Assembly (NCBI RefSeq): GCF_024599655.1
Contig: NZ_CP102247.1
Span: 3,286,001-3,350,000 of the forward strand
Length of the DNA: 64,000 bases
Direction: 5' to 3'
From: Enterobacter asburiae
Lineage (GTDB): Bacteria > Pseudomonadota > Gammaproteobacteria > Enterobacterales > Enterobacteriaceae
Shown: positions 17,572 through 26,584 of the stretch, in pieces
How the letters are laid out: each line of letters opens with the position of its first letter
Numbering within the stretch: position 1 is the first letter of the stretch
The notes under the pieces: generated by a model
Database searches by the model: none
What the model was told of the DNA's origin: nothing
The model's input: the letters and a program-made list of their open reading frames with translations, nothing else
Position numbers and translations under genes: made by a program

Positions 17572-19836
17572 CTACCCGTTATCGACGGGCGCGCCAAACC
17601 ACTGATGATACCAAACGGGTAAAAATTGCTCTCGCAAGCGCCGGATTTGCCAGTGATGTTGCGAGAATGTCACCGATATTTGTCCAGAATGGGGGGTATC
17701 GTGCCAGATATACCCCTCTTTTCGATAACGTCGGACAACTTTTGCCGACGGGAATCGCCATGCGTTATACCGTGCCGCTGAATCCAGGGCGATCTGACCT
17801 TCCACCCGCTGTACCAGCGGCAATGAAGACGAGGTATTGCTGCCATGATGGGGCACCTGTATGAGCGTGGACGTCAGATAACGCCAGTAATGGCTAAGCA
17901 TAGCCTGTTCCGCTTGCGCTTCAATGTCGCCTGTTAGCAGAACACTCTGCTCGCCGTCGTCCACCTTTACCACGCAGGAACGGTTGTTACCCTGAGCCGG
18001 GTCATTTTCAGGGGGCCAGTGGACGGTGAAGGTAAGTCCCTGCCATCGCCATCTCTGCCCGCGAAAACAGGGGCGATGTCCCGCCAGGCGCAAGGGGCTT
18101 CTGACCCACACATCAGGCCACGCTTTCTGCAACGATGCGAGACCTCCCGCATGGTCGAGGTGCTCATGACTGAGAATCACGCCTTCAGGCCTCAGGTGAT
18201 GCCAGCGAAGCCACGGGATAATTAACCGCTGCGCGCTATCCCCGCCCGGCCAGCCGAGCCCCGTATCATAGAGAATGGCTTTCCCCTGCCGTTCAATGAC
18301 CATCGCCAGCCCCTGCCCTACATCCAGCATATGCAGCGTCCAGCTCTCGCTTTTTGCCGTTCGCCAGAGAGGAAATGTCAGTAAGACACTTCCTGCAAGA
18401 CACACGGCAGGCAGTGTTTTCCAGGCACGAAAGCGCCAGCCAATGATGATAAGCCAGGGCAGTAGCGTCATGTACTGCCAGCGTTGATCGACACTCTGCC
18501 AGCCGTCAGGCAGGCGCATGAGGAGCCAGAACAACCCCGCAAGTGACCTATCGGCTGCGAACCAGACGACGCTTTCCGGTGCCGCCAGCGGTAACAGGTG
18601 AAGCAGCATGCCGAGCAGGATCAGCGGCACGGAGACAAACGTCACCAGGGGAACGGCAAAAAGATTCGCGACCAGGGAGGAGATGCTGAAGCCGTGGAAA
18701 ATCAGAACCTGTAACGGCATGAGCAGCATCAGCATGCCGACCTGCAGATAGAGCAGGTTCAGTAGCGGCCGTATACGTCGTGCCCGGTGCCAGTCAGGAA
18801 GAGGCAGCCACTGAAACCAGAAAATCAGCGCGGCAACGGCAAATGCGGACAGGGCCAGACTCTGCGAAAGTACGGCTAAAGGATCGCTTATCAGGATCGC
18901 CGCAATACAGCACACCCATACCTGCCAGGGAGTCCACTGGCGGGCAGCGATCCGCAACATAGCAAGCACAGCAAGCGCGATGACCGTTCGTAGCGCAGGA
19001 GGTTGCAGACCGGTAAGCCAGGCGTAGAAAGCGGCAAAGCATAATCCGGCCAGGAGCGGCATTTGCCAGTGGACCCGGTGGCTGGGTAATAAAAACTGGA
19101 GTCCACGCGCGAGTAACCAGACGAGGGATGCCGCCAGCGCGATATGCAGACCCGAAATCGCCATTAAATGCAGCGTCCCGGTTTCACGCATCAGGCCTTT
19201 TATTTCCCGGGGCACATCCAGACGTTCCCCCATTCCCAGTCCGAGGATAACCGCCCCCCAGCGGTAAGCCGAAAGTCGGTTTTGCAGTGACATCAGGTAT
19301 TGCGCTCGCAGGCTGCAGCGCCCATCGACAAGTTCAGCACGGGTGAAGCGCCCGCTCAGCGTTTGGTGTCGGGCAAAAGCGCTGCGCTGAGAATCATATC
19401 CGCCCTCGTTCAGTTCGCCGTGAGCAGGCCTGAGCCTGAGCGTCATGCTCCAGCGCTGACCGGCACACGCTTTCTGGGGCAGATAATTTCCATACAGCGT
19501 TACGCCGGTGGAGCCCCACCAGCGCTTGCCCTCTACGCTGAGAATGTTTCCCTGATGCAGCGTTGCGCCATCTGTGGCGGTGATCTCCACCTCAGCCTGC
19601 ACAGCACCCGTGGTTAAATGCTGCATCGGCCAGACGCTCTCCTGCGCGGCAAGCATACCCCATGCACAAAATAATAACGCGATCCCGACATACTTCAGTC
19701 GTACATTGCGCGTTGCGGCCAGCGCTATCCCGCCAACAATCATTAGCCACACGGTATGACGTGATGGCAGTTCAGGTAACCAGAGTAACGGGGCTATTGC
19801 CAGAATGACGCAGATGCTAAGAGCGGGAATTCCCAT
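17572..19836 (-). CDS. comEC: ComEC/Rec2-family DNA uptake channel protein (YcaI)
   Basis: A 754-residue polytopic membrane protein. The N-terminal part holds two hydrophobic hairpins and an OB-like loop, followed by the Competence domain of multiple helices (about residues 220-490). The C-terminal metallo-beta-lactamase-like domain (from LHMLDVGQGLAMVI) retains the HxHxDH motif in LSHEHLDHAGG. ComEC carries single-stranded DNA across the inner membrane during natural transformation. The gene is full length with no frameshift. It lies just upstream of msbA. Confidence 0.94.
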   Translation of the reverse strand: MGIPALSICVILAIAPLLWLPELPSRHTVWLMIVGGIALAATRNVRLKYVGIALLFCAWGMLAAQESVWPMQHLTTGAVQAEVEITATDGATLHQGNILSVEGKRWWGSTGVTLYGNYLPQKACAGQRWSMTLRLRPAHGELNEGGYDSQRSAFARHQTLSGRFTRAELVDGRCSLRAQYLMSLQNRLSAYRWGAVILGLGMGERLDVPREIKGLMRETGTLHLMAISGLHIALAASLVWLLARGLQFLLPSHRVHWQMPLLAGLCFAAFYAWLTGLQPPALRTVIALAVLAMLRIAARQWTPWQVWVCCIAAILISDPLAVLSQSLALSAFAVAALIFWFQWLPLPDWHRARRIRPLLNLLYLQVGMLMLLMPLQVLIFHGFSISSLVANLFAVPLVTFVSVPLILLGMLLHLLPLAAPESVVWFAADRSLAGLFWLLMRLPDGWQSVDQRWQYMTLLPWLIIIGWRFRAWKTLPAVCLAGSVLLTFPLWRTAKSESWTLHMLDVGQGLAMVIERQGKAILYDTGLGWPGGDSAQRLIIPWLRWHHLRPEGVILSHEHLDHAGGLASLQKAWPDVWVRSPLRLAGHRPCFRGQRWRWQGLTFTVHWPPENDPAQGNNRSCVVKVDDGEQSVLLTGDIEAQAEQAMLSHYWRYLTSTLIQVPHHGSNTSSSLPLVQRVEGQIALDSAARYNAWRFPSAKVVRRYRKEGYIWHDTPHSGQISVTFSQHHWQIRRLREQFLPVWYHQWFGAPVDNG

Positions 19837-19993
19837 TTCTACCTCCCTGTTTCAGGGGGCAGTATGTAAGCAGATAGAGTGAGTTGTCAGGTGAGAAGCA
19901 TGTGTTTTACGACACGCGCTGTGCTGTTTTTATCGGTTTGCAGAAAATGAAATGAAAAATGCGGGGCACCTTCAGAATGAAAGCGACAGAGAC

Positions 19994-20018
19994 AAAAAAA
20001 GCACCCGCAGGTGCTTTC
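19994..20018 (-). terminator. Rho-independent terminator after ihfB
   Basis: On the minus strand, AAGCACC pairs with GGGTGCTT across a 3-base loop and is followed by a T run. It lies about 32 bases past the ihfB stop and separates ihfB from comEC. Confidence 0.85.
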
Positions 20019-20049
20019 TTTCGAACCCAGTTTAACCGGCTGGCTAAAC

Positions 20050-20337
20050 TCAGTTGCCGTAAATATTGGCGCGATCGCGCAGTTCTTTACCCGGCTTAAA
20101 GTGTGGAACGTACTTACCTTCCAGCTCGACTTTATCGCCAGTTTTCGGGTTACGCCCGGTACGTGGAGCACGATAGTGCAGAGAAAAACTACCGAAACCG
20201 CGGATTTCAATGCGCTCGCCCTGGGCAAGAGTGGAGGCCATATGCTCCAGCATCTCTTTTACGGCATCTTCCACTGCCTTGGCAGGGATATGCGGTTGCT
20301 GACTGGCAAGTCTTTCAATCAATTCTGACTTGGTCAT
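20050..20337 (-). CDS. ihfB: Integration host factor subunit beta IhfB
   Basis: A 95-residue HU/IHF-family protein. The start MTKSELIERLASQ follows a strong AGGAA ribosome-binding site and matches E. coli. The DNA-intercalating arm region contains YRAPRTGRNPKTGD near residues 55-68, with the family signature GFGSFSLHYRAPRTGRNP. With IhfA it bends DNA sharply at specific sites and serves in nucleoid structure, recombination and transcription. The C-terminus ends in an extra asparagine compared with the E. coli protein as I recall it. It lies downstream of rpsA. Confidence 0.98.
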   Translation of the reverse strand: MTKSELIERLASQQPHIPAKAVEDAVKEMLEHMASTLAQGERIEIRGFGSFSLHYRAPRTGRNPKTGDKVELEGKYVPHFKPGKELRDRANIYGN

Positions 20338-20382
20338 GATTCCTCCGGTTCCTTTCAAACCAATTAGCTGAACAGCTCATTA

Positions 20383-20412
20383 AACAAGGGCGGCCGTAGC
20401 CGCCCTTTGTTA
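20383..20412 (-). terminator. Terminator or attenuator between rpsA and ihfB
   Basis: A perfect 13-bp inverted repeat (AACAAGGGCGGC and its complement around CGTA) sits about 95 bases past the rpsA stop and 46 bases before the ihfB start. T-richness beyond the stem is limited. It could stop most rpsA transcripts while letting some reach ihfB. Confidence 0.7.
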
Positions 20413-20507
20413 TTGATTACAGGACGAATCCTGCAATCTGTCAAGTTTGCTCCTCATCCTTCGCGCTGTAAATGCGTTACAGCGCAAATGATGCTGAGAA
20501 CCTGATA

Positions 20508-22181
20508 TTACTCGCCTTTAGCTGCTTTGAAAGCTTCAGCCATTGCGTTGTTAGAGAAGTTTGCATCTTCCTGTTTGTTAACAGTTGCGATTGCATCTTT
20601 CTCATCAGCTTCGTCTTTAGCACGAACAGACAGGCTGATTGCACGGTTCTTACGGTCAACACCGGTGAACTTAGCTTCAACGTCGTCGCCTACGTTCAGA
20701 ACCAGAGTGGCATCTTCAACGCGGTCACGTGAAGCTTCAGAAGCGCGCAGGTAACCTTCAACGCCGTCAGCCAGTTCTACGGTTGCGCCTTTAGCGTCAA
20801 CTGCAGTCACTTTACCGTTTACGATTGCGCCTTTCTTGTTCAGTGCAACCCAGTTGTTGAACGGATCTTCTGCGAGCTGTTTAACGCCCAGGGAGATACG
20901 CTCACGCTCTGCGTCAACCTGCAGAACAACTGCAGCGATTTCGTCGCCTTTTTTGTATTCACGAACTGCTTCTTCGCCTGCAACGTTCCAGGAGATGTCA
21001 GACAGGTGAACCAGGCCATCGATGCCGCCGTCCAGGCCGATGAAGATACCGAAGTCAGTGATAGACTTGATTTTACCTTCAACACGGTCGCCCTTGTTGT
21101 GGGTTTCCGCGAACTGCTGCCATGGGTTGTTTTTGCACTGTTTCAGGCCCAGGGAGATACGACGACGTTCTTCGTCGATATCCAGAACCATCACTTCCAC
21201 TACATCACCAACGTTAACAACTTTGGATGGGTGGATGTTTTTGTTGGTCCAGTCCATTTCGGAAACGTGCACCAGGCCTTCAACACCTTCTTCGATTTCA
21301 ACGAAGCAGCCGTAGTCAGTCAGGTTGGTAACGCGACCAGTCAGTTTAGTACCTTCTGGGTAACGCTTAGCGATAGCTACCCATGGATCTTCACCCAGCT
21401 GTTTCAGGCCGAGGGATACACGAGTACGCTCGCGGTCGAACTTCAGCACTTTAACAGTGATTTCGTCGCCCACGTTCACGATTTCGCTTGGGTGCTTAAC
21501 GCGTTTCCACGCCATGTCGGTGATGTGCAGCAGGCCATCAACGCCGCCCAGGTCAACGAATGCGCCGTAGTCAGTGAGGTTCTTAACGATACCTTTGACT
21601 TCCATGCCTTCCTGCAGGTTTTCCAGCAGCTGATCGCGTTCTGCGCTGTTTTCGGATTCGATAACGGCACGACGGGATACAACAACGTTGTTACGCTTCT
21701 GGTCCAGCTTGATTACTTTGAACTCAAGCTCTTTGCCTTCGAGGTGCAGGGTGTCACGGACTGGACGAACGTCTACCAGTGAACCTGGCAGGAACGCACG
21801 AATACCATTCAGCTCAACAGTGAAGCCGCCTTTAACTTTGCCGTTGATAACACCGACCACAGTTTCAGCTTCTTCGTAAGCTTTTTCCAGCGTGATCCAA
21901 GCTTCGTGACGCTTAGCTTTCTCACGGGACAGCAGGGTTTCACCGAAGCCGTCTTCCACTGCATCCAGAGCAACGTCAACTTCGTCACCAACCTGGATTT
22001 CCAGCTCGCCCTGGGCGTTTTTGAACTGCTCTGCCGGAATGGCGGACTCAGATTTCAGACCGGCGTCAACCAGTACTACGTCTTTGTCGATAGCAACAAC
22101 AACACCACGAACGATGGAACCCGGACGGGTTTCGATTGTTTTTAAGGATTCTTCAAATAGTTGAGCAAAAGATTCAGTCAT
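20508..22181 (-). CDS. rpsA: 30S ribosomal protein S1 RpsA
   Basis: A 557-residue protein, the same length as in E. coli. It carries six tandem S1 (OB-fold) domains; the repeated segment LTDYGAFVDLGGVDGLLH, LTDYGCFVEIEEGVEGLVH and ITDFGIFIGLDGGIDGLVH shows domains 3-5 clearly. S1 binds mRNA leaders on the 30S subunit and is needed for most translation initiation. Codon use is strongly biased to the preferred set, as expected of a highly expressed gene. It lies downstream of cmk, as in E. coli. Confidence 0.99.
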   Translation of the reverse strand: MTESFAQLFEESLKTIETRPGSIVRGVVVAIDKDVVLVDAGLKSESAIPAEQFKNAQGELEIQVGDEVDVALDAVEDGFGETLLSREKAKRHEAWITLEKAYEEAETVVGVINGKVKGGFTVELNGIRAFLPGSLVDVRPVRDTLHLEGKELEFKVIKLDQKRNNVVVSRRAVIESENSAERDQLLENLQEGMEVKGIVKNLTDYGAFVDLGGVDGLLHITDMAWKRVKHPSEIVNVGDEITVKVLKFDRERTRVSLGLKQLGEDPWVAIAKRYPEGTKLTGRVTNLTDYGCFVEIEEGVEGLVHVSEMDWTNKNIHPSKVVNVGDVVEVMVLDIDEERRRISLGLKQCKNNPWQQFAETHNKGDRVEGKIKSITDFGIFIGLDGGIDGLVHLSDISWNVAGEEAVREYKKGDEIAAVVLQVDAERERISLGVKQLAEDPFNNWVALNKKGAIVNGKVTAVDAKGATVELADGVEGYLRASEASRDRVEDATLVLNVGDDVEAKFTGVDRKNRAISLSVRAKDEADEKDAIATVNKQEDANFSNNAMAEAFKAAKGE

Positions 22182-22291
22182 GTTTAATCTTCAGGTTAAG
22201 ATAACGTCCACCTGGCTCCGTGCCGGGTGGGGTTGTTTCACATACCCGCCGTCAATCCATTGCAGCGGGGGTACTACTAAATCGGTCGCGA

Positions 22292-22975
22292 TTACGCGAG
22301 TGCCAGTTTTTGGCGCGCATATTGTAGCGCTTTTTCAATCACTTGCTCAATAGTTAAACTGGTTGAATCCAGAACTAATGCATCTTCTGCAGGAACAAGT
22401 GGGGCGACGGCGCGGTTACGATCGCGGTCATCGCGCTCTTTTATCTCGGATAAAAGGCGATCAAAGTTAACACTAAACCCCTTTTCCTGCAACTGAAGCA
22501 TGCGGCGTTGAGCACGTTCTTCCGAAGAGGCATCGAGGAAAATTTTCACAGGCGCGTCAGGGAATACCACGGTTCCCATATCGCGTCCGTCAGCGATCAG
22601 ACCCGGGGCTTCACGGAACGCGCGCTGACGACGCAGCAGCGCCTCACGAACGCGCGGGAAGGCCGCGACCTGGGAGGCTGCATTCGCCACTTCCTGCGTA
22701 CGGATTTCGCCGCTCACGTCTTCCCCTTCAAGGATGACTTCCAGGTTGCCATCGGTCGACACGAAACGCACATCCAGATGCGCAGCCAGCGGAACCAGCG
22801 CCTCTTCAGACGCGACATCCACGTGATGATGCAGCGCGGCCAGCGCCAGCACGCGATAGATTGCTCCCGAATCTAAAAGATGCCATTGCAATGCTTCCGC
22901 CATCGCTTTGCACAGAGTACCTTTCCCTGCGCCACTCGGCCCATCAATGGTGATTACCGGGGCAACTGCCGTCAT
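22292..22975 (-). CDS. cmk: Cytidylate kinase Cmk
   Basis: A 227-residue nucleoside monophosphate kinase. The start MTAVAPVITIDG was chosen because it matches E. coli and follows an AAGGAGAA ribosome-binding site; the frame stays open 29 codons upstream without family similarity. The P-loop GPSGAGKGT spans residues 12-20. ADGRDMGTVVFPDA is the CMP-specific region. It phosphorylates CMP and dCMP for pyrimidine nucleotide salvage and supply. It lies 110 bases upstream of rpsA. Confidence 0.97.
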   Translation of the reverse strand: MTAVAPVITIDGPSGAGKGTLCKAMAEALQWHLLDSGAIYRVLALAALHHHVDVASEEALVPLAAHLDVRFVSTDGNLEVILEGEDVSGEIRTQEVANAASQVAAFPRVREALLRRQRAFREAPGLIADGRDMGTVVFPDAPVKIFLDASSEERAQRRMLQLQEKGFSVNFDRLLSEIKERDDRDRNRAVAPLVPAEDALVLDSTSLTIEQVIEKALQYARQKLALA

Positions 22976-23130
22976 CTTTTTCTCCTTAAATAAGGCATAC
23001 CGTTTACATGAACGCCGCGCATTATACGCGCCAACGTGCGCAACTGTTACCTTTGCGTGCAAATTACGGAATGATTGAAGCAGAGTGTAGAATAAATGAG
23101 CGGAGGTATTCGTAATGAAGCGTAAGCAAA

Positions 23131-23151
23131 TGCCGCATCGGACGATGCGGC
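23131..23151. repeat. REP-like palindrome past aroA
   Basis: TGCCGCATCG and its reverse complement are separated by one base and followed by AAGGCGTTATCAGGCC, which is reminiscent of enterobacterial REP/PU elements. It abuts the aroA stop codon and lies between aroA and cmk. No T run follows, so it is more likely a REP-type element or mRNA-stabilising hairpin than a classic terminator. Confidence 0.5.
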
Positions 23152-23160
23152 AAGGCGTTA

Positions 23161-24444
23161 TCAGGCCAGCGTGCTAATGCGTGCCAGCTGTTCGAAGTAG
23201 TCCGGGAAGGTTTTCGCGGTACATTTCGGATCAAGAATGGTGACAGGCGTGTCTGACAGCGCCACCAGCGAGAAGCACATTGCCATACGGTGATCGTTGT
23301 AGGTTCCGATTTCCGCAAACTGCAGTTTTGCCGGAGGGGTCACGCGAATGTAGTCTTCGCCCTCTTCCACCTCGGCACCGACTTTCCGCAACTCTGTCGC
23401 CATTGCGAACAGGCGGTCCGTCTCTTTTACGCGCCAGTTGTAGATATTACGCAGCGTGGTCGTGCCTTTGGCAAACAGCGCCGCCGTGGCAATGGTCATC
23501 GCCGCATCCGGGATATGGTTCATGTCCATGTCGATGGCGTTCAGCTCGCCGTGGGTACAGGAGATGAAGTCATCGCCCCAGGTGACAGTAGCGCCCATTT
23601 TTTCCAGCACGTCCGCAAAACGGATGTCGCCCTGCACGCTGTTACGTCCAATACCGGTCACTTTTACCGTGCCGCCTTTAATCGCTCCCGCGGCCAGGAA
23701 GTAGGACGCGGATGACGCATCCCCTTCAACCAGGTAATTACCCGGAGACTGGTACTGCTGCGCCCCGCGCACCACGAAGCGCTGATAAGACTGGTTTTCC
23801 ACCTCAACGCCAAAGGTTTTCATCAGGTGCAGCGTGATATCAATGTAAGGTTTGGAAACCAGCTCACCTTTAATCGTGATAACCGTATCCTGCGGGGCCA
23901 GCGGCGCGGTCATCAGCAGTGCCGTCAGGAACTGGCTGGAAACGCTGCCGTCAACCTCGACGTGACCGCCGGTAAAGCCGCCGCGCAAACGCAGTGGCGG
24001 ATAGTTTTCCTGCTCCAGATACTCAATCTGCGCGCCGCCCTGACGCAGGGCATCCACCAGGTGACCAATCGGACGCTCTTTCATGCGCGGCTCGCCGGTC
24101 AGCACGATGTTGTTGCTCCCCAGGCACAGGGCCGCCGCCAGCGGGCGCATCGCGGTACCCGCGTTGCCCAGAAACAGTTCAAGCTCTTCGCCCGAACGCA
24201 GCGCGCCGCCGTTGCCGGTCACTTCGCAGCGGGTACGATCGTCGGAGAGAGTGTAATGAACGCCCAACGCTTTCAGCGCATTGAGCATATGGCGCACGTC
24301 ATCGCTGTCCAGCAGGTTTGTGAGGACGGTGGTGCCGTTTGCCAGAGCTGCCAGCAGCAGAGCGCGGTTCGAGACACTTTTTGAACCAGGCAGATTAATG
24401 GTGCCATCTACCCGCGCGATAGGTTGTAACGTCAGGGATTCCAT
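23161..24444 (-). CDS. aroA: 3-phosphoshikimate 1-carboxyvinyltransferase AroA (EPSP synthase)
   Basis: A 427-residue enzyme with the two-domain EPSP synthase layout. The PEP/S3P-binding segments LPGSKSVSNRALLLAALA (from residue 19), LGNAGTAMRPL and GEPRMKERPIGHL are intact, as is NDHRMAMCFSL near the C-terminus. Glycine and proline at the glyphosate-sensitive positions indicate a class I, glyphosate-sensitive enzyme. It converts shikimate-3-phosphate and PEP to EPSP for aromatic amino acid synthesis. It lies 69 bases after serC, with a hairpin in between. Confidence 0.98.
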   Translation of the reverse strand: MESLTLQPIARVDGTINLPGSKSVSNRALLLAALANGTTVLTNLLDSDDVRHMLNALKALGVHYTLSDDRTRCEVTGNGGALRSGEELELFLGNAGTAMRPLAAALCLGSNNIVLTGEPRMKERPIGHLVDALRQGGAQIEYLEQENYPPLRLRGGFTGGHVEVDGSVSSQFLTALLMTAPLAPQDTVITIKGELVSKPYIDITLHLMKTFGVEVENQSYQRFVVRGAQQYQSPGNYLVEGDASSASYFLAAGAIKGGTVKVTGIGRNSVQGDIRFADVLEKMGATVTWGDDFISCTHGELNAIDMDMNHIPDAAMTIATAALFAKGTTTLRNIYNWRVKETDRLFAMATELRKVGAEVEEGEDYIRVTPPAKLQFAEIGTYNDHRMAMCFSLVALSDTPVTILDPKCTAKTFPDYFEQLARISTLA

Positions 24445-24473
24445 GAAAACTAAACTCTCAACTCAACATAATA

Positions 24474-24500
24474 AAAACCCCGCAGGGACGCTGCGGGGGT
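24474..24500 (-). terminator. Attenuator-like hairpin between serC and aroA
   Basis: On the minus strand, CCCCGCAG pairs with CTGCGGGG around a short loop and runs into TTTTTATTAT. It lies directly past the serC stop and before aroA. It would reduce aroA expression relative to serC within one operon. Confidence 0.75.
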
Positions 24501-24513
24501 GAAAAACAGCGAA

Positions 24514-25602
24514 TTAACCGTGACGACGTTCGAAGTCGATCATGAAATCCGTCAGGGCTTTAACGCCTTCCAGCGGCATCGCGTTATAGATGGAGGCACG
24601 CATGCCGCCAACGACACGGTGACCTTTGAGCGCATGCAGACCTGCCGCGAAGGACTCTTCCAGGAACACTTTGTCCAGGTTGCTGTCCGCCAGCTGGAAC
24701 GGCACGTTCATGCGGGAACGGTTAGCGTTCGCCACATCGTTGCGGTAGAAATCGCTCTTGTCGATCACGCCATACAGCAGTTCAGCTTTCTGCTGATTGA
24801 CCTTGTCCATCTGCGCCACGCCGCCGTTTTGCTTCAGCCATTTGAAGACCAGGCCGGAGAGATACCAGGCAAACGTTGGTGGGGTGTTGAACATAGAGTC
24901 GTTATCGTTCAGCACGGTGTAATCGAGAATCGACGGGCAGGATTTATGCGCTTTACCCAGCAGGTCTTCACGCACGACGACGATAGTCAAACCGGCCGGA
25001 CCGATATTTTTCTGCGCGCCCGCATAGATAACGCCGTAGCGGCTGACATCAATTGGCGCAGACAGAATGGTGGAGGAGAAGTCGGCGGCAACCACGACAT
25101 CGCTGCCGAAGTTTGGCGTCTCGTCGATGGCAATCCCGTCAATGGTTTCGTTCGGGCAGTAGTGCAGATAGGCTGCGTTATCAGAAAGCTGCCACTCGCT
25201 CATTGGCTTCACGGCGCGCAGACCGTCAACGGTCACTTTGGCGTCGATAACATTCGGCGTGCAGTATTTATGCGCTTCTTTAACGGCGCTTGCCGCCCAG
25301 TAACCCGCGTCAACGTAGTCAGCCGTCGTTTTGTCACCGAGGATATTCAGCGGAATACCCGCAAACTGGCCGCGCCCACCGCCGTGACAGAACAATACTT
25401 TGTAGTTCGAGGGAATATTCAGCAGATCGCGAAAATCCTTTTCTGCCTCTTCCGCCACCTGAATAAACTCTTTACCACGGTGGCTGATTTCCATCACCGA
25501 CGTACCGAGACCGTTCCAGTCACAAAGTTCCTGTTGAGCCTGTTTAAGCACGTCTGCCGGTAACATTGCCGGACCTGAACTGAAATTAAAGACTTGAGCC
25601 AT
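24514..25602 (-). CDS. serC: Phosphoserine aminotransferase SerC
   Basis: A 362-residue class V PLP aminotransferase. The PLP lysine is K198 in YAGAQKNIGPAG; the phosphate-binding HGGGRGQF lies at residues 73-80 and the substrate loop SHRGKEF at 40-46. It makes phosphoserine in serine synthesis and also acts in pyridoxal phosphate synthesis. Co-transcription with aroA is a conserved link between serine, pyridoxine and aromatic pathways in enterics. It has a good ribosome-binding site (GAGGGGAAA). Confidence 0.98.
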   Translation of the reverse strand: MAQVFNFSSGPAMLPADVLKQAQQELCDWNGLGTSVMEISHRGKEFIQVAEEAEKDFRDLLNIPSNYKVLFCHGGGRGQFAGIPLNILGDKTTADYVDAGYWAASAVKEAHKYCTPNVIDAKVTVDGLRAVKPMSEWQLSDNAAYLHYCPNETIDGIAIDETPNFGSDVVVAADFSSTILSAPIDVSRYGVIYAGAQKNIGPAGLTIVVVREDLLGKAHKSCPSILDYTVLNDNDSMFNTPPTFAWYLSGLVFKWLKQNGGVAQMDKVNQQKAELLYGVIDKSDFYRNDVANANRSRMNVPFQLADSNLDKVFLEESFAAGLHALKGHRVVGGMRASIYNAMPLEGVKALTDFMIDFERRHG

Positions 25603-25764
25603 TTCCCCTCACCACGCTAAAAGCCATAAGTTATAACTGTGGATATCGGTTTTATCATTCAGTGACACGCGCCGCAATGTCTAAAACTTATGACCCGTGA
25701 AATGTGTCCCGCGTCACACAAAACAATCTGCCGCCTCGCTAAGACAAAACCGACAAAATGGCTG

Positions 25765-26457
25765 TCAGGTGATGCGTTTGGCCCGGCTAACCTTCGTCCA
25801 TTCCGGATTTGCACAGCGGGGGCATAATTGGCGATCCCCCGGCTGCATCGCGACAACATGGCTACATCTTACGCAAGCATACTCGCCGGATTCCGGTACC
25901 GTTCTGAAACGCTCAATGAGCATATCCGGCAGGATACACAGTCCCGGCTTCACCTCGTCGTCAGAATAGTAATAGACGCTGATCTGCCCGTTGGTTTCCA
26001 TGATCGCCAGCCTCACCTGCCCGAGCTGTTCAACGCTGTTCAGGCGAAGCTCCATAAAGAATTCAAACTCGGTCATATTGGCGCTTTGTACATTTTCCCA
26101 GGCCAGCTGTCCGTCCTCGACGATAACGACCGGCTTGCCTTCAAGCAGATCTTCCAGCTTTTCGCTTTTCGACATCAGCCACATGACAAGACGGTAAAGT
26201 AGCGCCAGTGAGACAAACACGATAAACACCGGCACCATCGGCACATCATCATAAAAGGCGACGTCCCCCGCCGCTGACCCCAGCGTCAGGATGATCAACA
26301 CCTCAAAGAGGGACATCTGCCGCACACCGCGACGGCCGGTGATCTTAAGAAACAGGAAGACAAGTACGAAGGTATAGAGGCTGCGCAGCGCCACTTCGCC
26401 CAGAAATTCAGGAGGAACTTTATCAAACGCCATCCGCTGGAGATCAAATGCTTTCAT
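25765..26457 (-). CDS. ycaP: YcaP, DUF421/YetF-family membrane protein
   Basis: A 230-residue inner-membrane protein. Three hydrophobic segments lie within roughly residues 25-105, followed by the DUF421 cytosolic domain (LLEGKPVVIVEDGQL). The C-terminus has the zinc-finger-like pairs CVRC and CPRC. The E. coli protein is of unknown function. It is transcribed divergently from ycaO across a 127-base intergenic region and heads toward serC. Confidence 0.9.
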   Translation of the reverse strand: MKAFDLQRMAFDKVPPEFLGEVALRSLYTFVLVFLFLKITGRRGVRQMSLFEVLIILTLGSAAGDVAFYDDVPMVPVFIVFVSLALLYRLVMWLMSKSEKLEDLLEGKPVVIVEDGQLAWENVQSANMTEFEFFMELRLNSVEQLGQVRLAIMETNGQISVYYYSDDEVKPGLCILPDMLIERFRTVPESGEYACVRCSHVVAMQPGDRQLCPRCANPEWTKVSRAKRIT

Positions 26458-26584
26458 TTTTCTATGCCTTAACAGTCAGTTACTGCCACTAAGCATAGTC
26501 CAGCCTTTTATTTTCGCCGAAGATAGCACCCGTCACGCAAAACCCGTATCATTGCGCGCTTTACGTACGATAAAAGTGAACGCC

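Noticed and set aside
24499..25563. A 354-codon plus-strand frame opposite serC
   Set aside because: It is a mirror of serC, which is intact with its PLP lysine.
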